64,000 bases of DNA, taken from positions 248,001-312,000 of the forward strand of contig CAWFEA010000004.1 in NCBI GenBank assembly GCA_963814745.1, read 5' to 3'. A program made the position numbers and the translations under genes. Of this stretch, positions 62,621 to 64,000 are shown in pieces. The notes beneath the pieces were generated by a model. That model was given only the letters and a program-made list of their open reading frames with translations, did no database searches and was not told the DNA's origin. The number at the start of each line of letters is the position of its first letter. Position 1 is the stretch's first letter. This stretch comes from CAWBRT01 sp963814745 (lineage in GTDB: Bacteria; Acidobacteriota; Terriglobia; Terriglobales; Acidobacteriaceae).

Positions 62621-64000
62621 TTACCAGATTCCGATCAGCTTCCAATACGGCAAGCCGACGACGAAGTTGATCAGGAAGCTGACGCCAGCGACCGCGGCGC
62701 CCATCTTCCACCAGGTGCGTTGATCGACATATCCTGTGCCGAACAAGACGGGCGACAAAGCTCCGCCGTAATGGGTGAGCATGCCGCCGTATCCCGCGCC
62801 GAAGGCAATCAGGAAAAACAGCGGCAGCGCAGGCACGCGGGTAACCATGGCGACGGTAAAAATAACCGGGATCATGGTCGCCACGAAGGCAGCCATCGAG
62901 GCGAAGAGGTACCGGACCACTACGCTCAGCAGCACCAGGGCCGCGATGATGAGCAGAGGATGGAATCGGCTCACGTTGAGGTTGGCGGCGATAACCTTGG
63001 CCAGCCAATCGAAAAACTTCACCCGCGACAGGGCTTCGGCCACGCCGATGATTCCGCCGTACCAGATAAACGTGCTCCAAGCCGCTTTGGATTGCAGAAT
63101 GGTTTCCCAGGTGACGACCCCGGTGAGCAGGCATCCGGCGACGAAGCCGATGGCAACCGCGGTGGCGTCGATCTTGAGGAACGATCCCAGAGCCCACCCG
63201 GCAATCGCCAGCACAAACAGCCCGCTGAGGATTTTTTCCTTCGCCGACATCGGCCCTAAAGCCGCCAGCCCTTTCTCGGCGATGGCTTTGTTGTCGATGA
63301 TGGTGAGTTCGGGCGGGAACAACTTGTAAACCACCCAGGGAATCGCCAGCAAACACGCCAGGCCGGGCACCAGCGCGGCTTTCGCCCATAGCAGCCAATC
63401 GACGTGGATCTTCAGGATGCTCTGGCCAAAGGAGAGCACGAGCGCATTCGGGGCCATGGCGGTGAGGAACGTGTATCCGGTGGTGAAGCTGGTGTAATAA
63501 AGCACCAGGGTGAGATAGGCGCCGATGCGGCGGGAGGTTGCGCCGGGGTAAGAATCCAGGGCTACGGACACGCTCTGGAAGACGGGATAAACCATGCCGC
63601 CGGTTCTGGCGGTGTTGGACGGGGTGGCGGGACTGATGACGAGGTCGGTGAGGACGGCGACATAGCCCAATCCAAGCGTGGTCCTTCCCATCCTGCCGAT
63701 GAGAACATAGGCGACTCGCCGGCCCAGTCCGGTGGAGATAAAAGCCGCGCTGATCATGAAGGCGGAAAAGACCAGCCAGGCGGTCGTGCTGGCATAGCCG
63801 CTGAGCAGGGCGCCTAGATTGCCGAACGCGAGGCCGGCAGTCGCGATCACGGCAATCAGGATCACCGCTTCATTGAACGGCCGCAGGATTAATCCGATGA
63901 TGGCCGCGATGTAAACCGCGAACAAGCGCCATGCCCCAACACTCAGTCCGGCCGGCACGGGACACAATAAGAGGACGAGCAGTACGGCTACGCATGTGCC
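62621..64000 (-). CDS. DASS/SLC13-type anion symporter (CitT/DiT1-like), 5' end outside window
   Basis: A membrane transporter of the divalent anion:Na+ symporter family, which moves dicarboxylates, citrate or tartrate. The frame is open to the window end with a hydrophobic start, so the true N-terminus is missing. A TTG at 63967 would be an internal start. Signature parts are AWLVFSAFMISAAFISTGLGRRVAYVLIGRMGRTTLGLGY, TDLVISPATPSNTARTGGMVYPVFQSV (SNT substrate/sodium motif), TAMAPNALVLSF, and in the second half TFIWYGGIIGVAEALS and FGAGYGGMLTHYGGALSPVLFGTGYVDQRTWWKMG. About eleven helices are visible in the 460 residues present. It adds to the many organic-acid importers of the window. Confidence 0.86.
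   Translation of the reverse strand, partial: GTCVAVLLVLLLCPVPAGLSVGAWRLFAVYIAAIIGLILRPFNEAVILIAVIATAGLAFGNLGALLSGYASTTAWLVFSAFMISAAFISTGLGRRVAYVLIGRMGRTTLGLGYVAVLTDLVISPATPSNTARTGGMVYPVFQSVSVALDSYPGATSRRIGAYLTLVLYYTSFTTGYTFLTAMAPNALVLSFGQSILKIHVDWLLWAKAALVPGLACLLAIPWVVYKLFPPELTIIDNKAIAEKGLAALGPMSAKEKILSGLFVLAIAGWALGSFLKIDATAVAIGFVAGCLLTGVVTWETILQSKAAWSTFIWYGGIIGVAEALSRVKFFDWLAKVIAANLNVSRFHPLLIIAALVLLSVVVRYLFASMAAFVATMIPVIFTVAMVTRVPALPLFFLIAFGAGYGGMLTHYGGALSPVLFGTGYVDQRTWWKMGAAVAGVSFLINFVVGLPYWKLIGIW

Noticed and set aside
62532..63398. N-terminal extension of the dCTP-deaminase-fold frame to 63398
   Set aside because: The first 289 codons are a shadow of the DASS transporter, and a proper ribosome site and ATG are found at 62531.

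Overview
The window is a GC-rich (roughly 60%) bacterial chromosome segment holding about 45 protein genes. No RNA genes, CRISPR array, plasmid functions or intact insertion sequence were seen. Soil Acidobacteriota (Terriglobia, Solibacter/Koribacter-like) is my best guess. The grounds are the style of the intergenic repeats (inverted TGTCATCCTGAG elements, CCCCAC...GTGGGG and GCTGAAGCC/GGCTAAAGCC hairpins) and the density of organic-acid and aromatic catabolism genes. This is inference, not proof.

Region 1 (1-17.1 kb) is an organic-acid catabolic block: an Ldh_2-family dehydrogenase (cut by the window edge), MmgE/PrpD, a LeuC/LeuD-type hydro-lyase pair, a DAACS dicarboxylate symporter, an HD-domain protein and an MFS permease. 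These are followed by a tricarballylate-type module: a LysR regulator (TcuR-like) divergent from tcuA and tcuB, then a DUF1932 dehydrogenase, a one-chain aconitase, an RraA-type aldolase and a LigI-like amidohydrolase. A 28-bp composite motif (TATCAAT-N7-ATCAATATATTGGC) occurs both in the tcuR/tcuA gap and upstream of the DAACS symporter, in the same orientation towards each target. This predicts one regulon.

Region 2 (17.1-28 kb) has a HigBA-like toxin-antitoxin pair with a palindromic operator, YceH, a secreted NHL-repeat protein, an IlvD/Edd dehydratase, a secreted dienelactone-hydrolase-like enzyme, DUF169, a LarA-like DUF2088 protein, an SDR and an ABC-2 exporter with a MITE-like repeat between its two genes.

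Region 3 (28-40.7 kb, all minus strand) has a 2-oxoacid:ferredoxin oxidoreductase operon whose delta subunit is fused to a GltD-like NAD(P)H module, followed by an ACS-type MFS permease. Next to it is a corrinoid methyl-transfer module (corrinoid protein, URO-D-type methyltransferase, ASKHA ferredoxin-type reactivase) in line with a 2-keto-4-pentenoate-hydratase-type gene, a Tat-exported amidohydrolase and an enolase-superfamily gene. The mix suggests use of methoxylated aromatics or related compounds.

Region 4 (40.9-55.4 kb) has an exported three-subunit molybdenum hydroxylase next to YqeB and a YqeC-MocA fusion, accessory proteins of selenium-dependent Mo hydroxylases. A matching EF2568-type cysteine-desulfurase-like protein lies at 54.2 kb. 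In between are a kinase/aldolase/dehydrogenase trio, a flavoprotein, threonine aldolase and a split chromate transporter. Region 5 (55.5-64 kb) has an Lrp regulator, a membrane sulfatase-fold enzyme, PilZ, a BaiN-like flavoprotein, a ThDP enzyme, a membrane-anchored dCTP-deaminase-fold protein and a DASS symporter cut by the window end.

Six genes between 28 and 60 kb carry about ten single-step frameshifts, while the first 28 kb shows none. This looks either like uncorrected long-read indels or real local decay, and it affects several of the most interesting operons.
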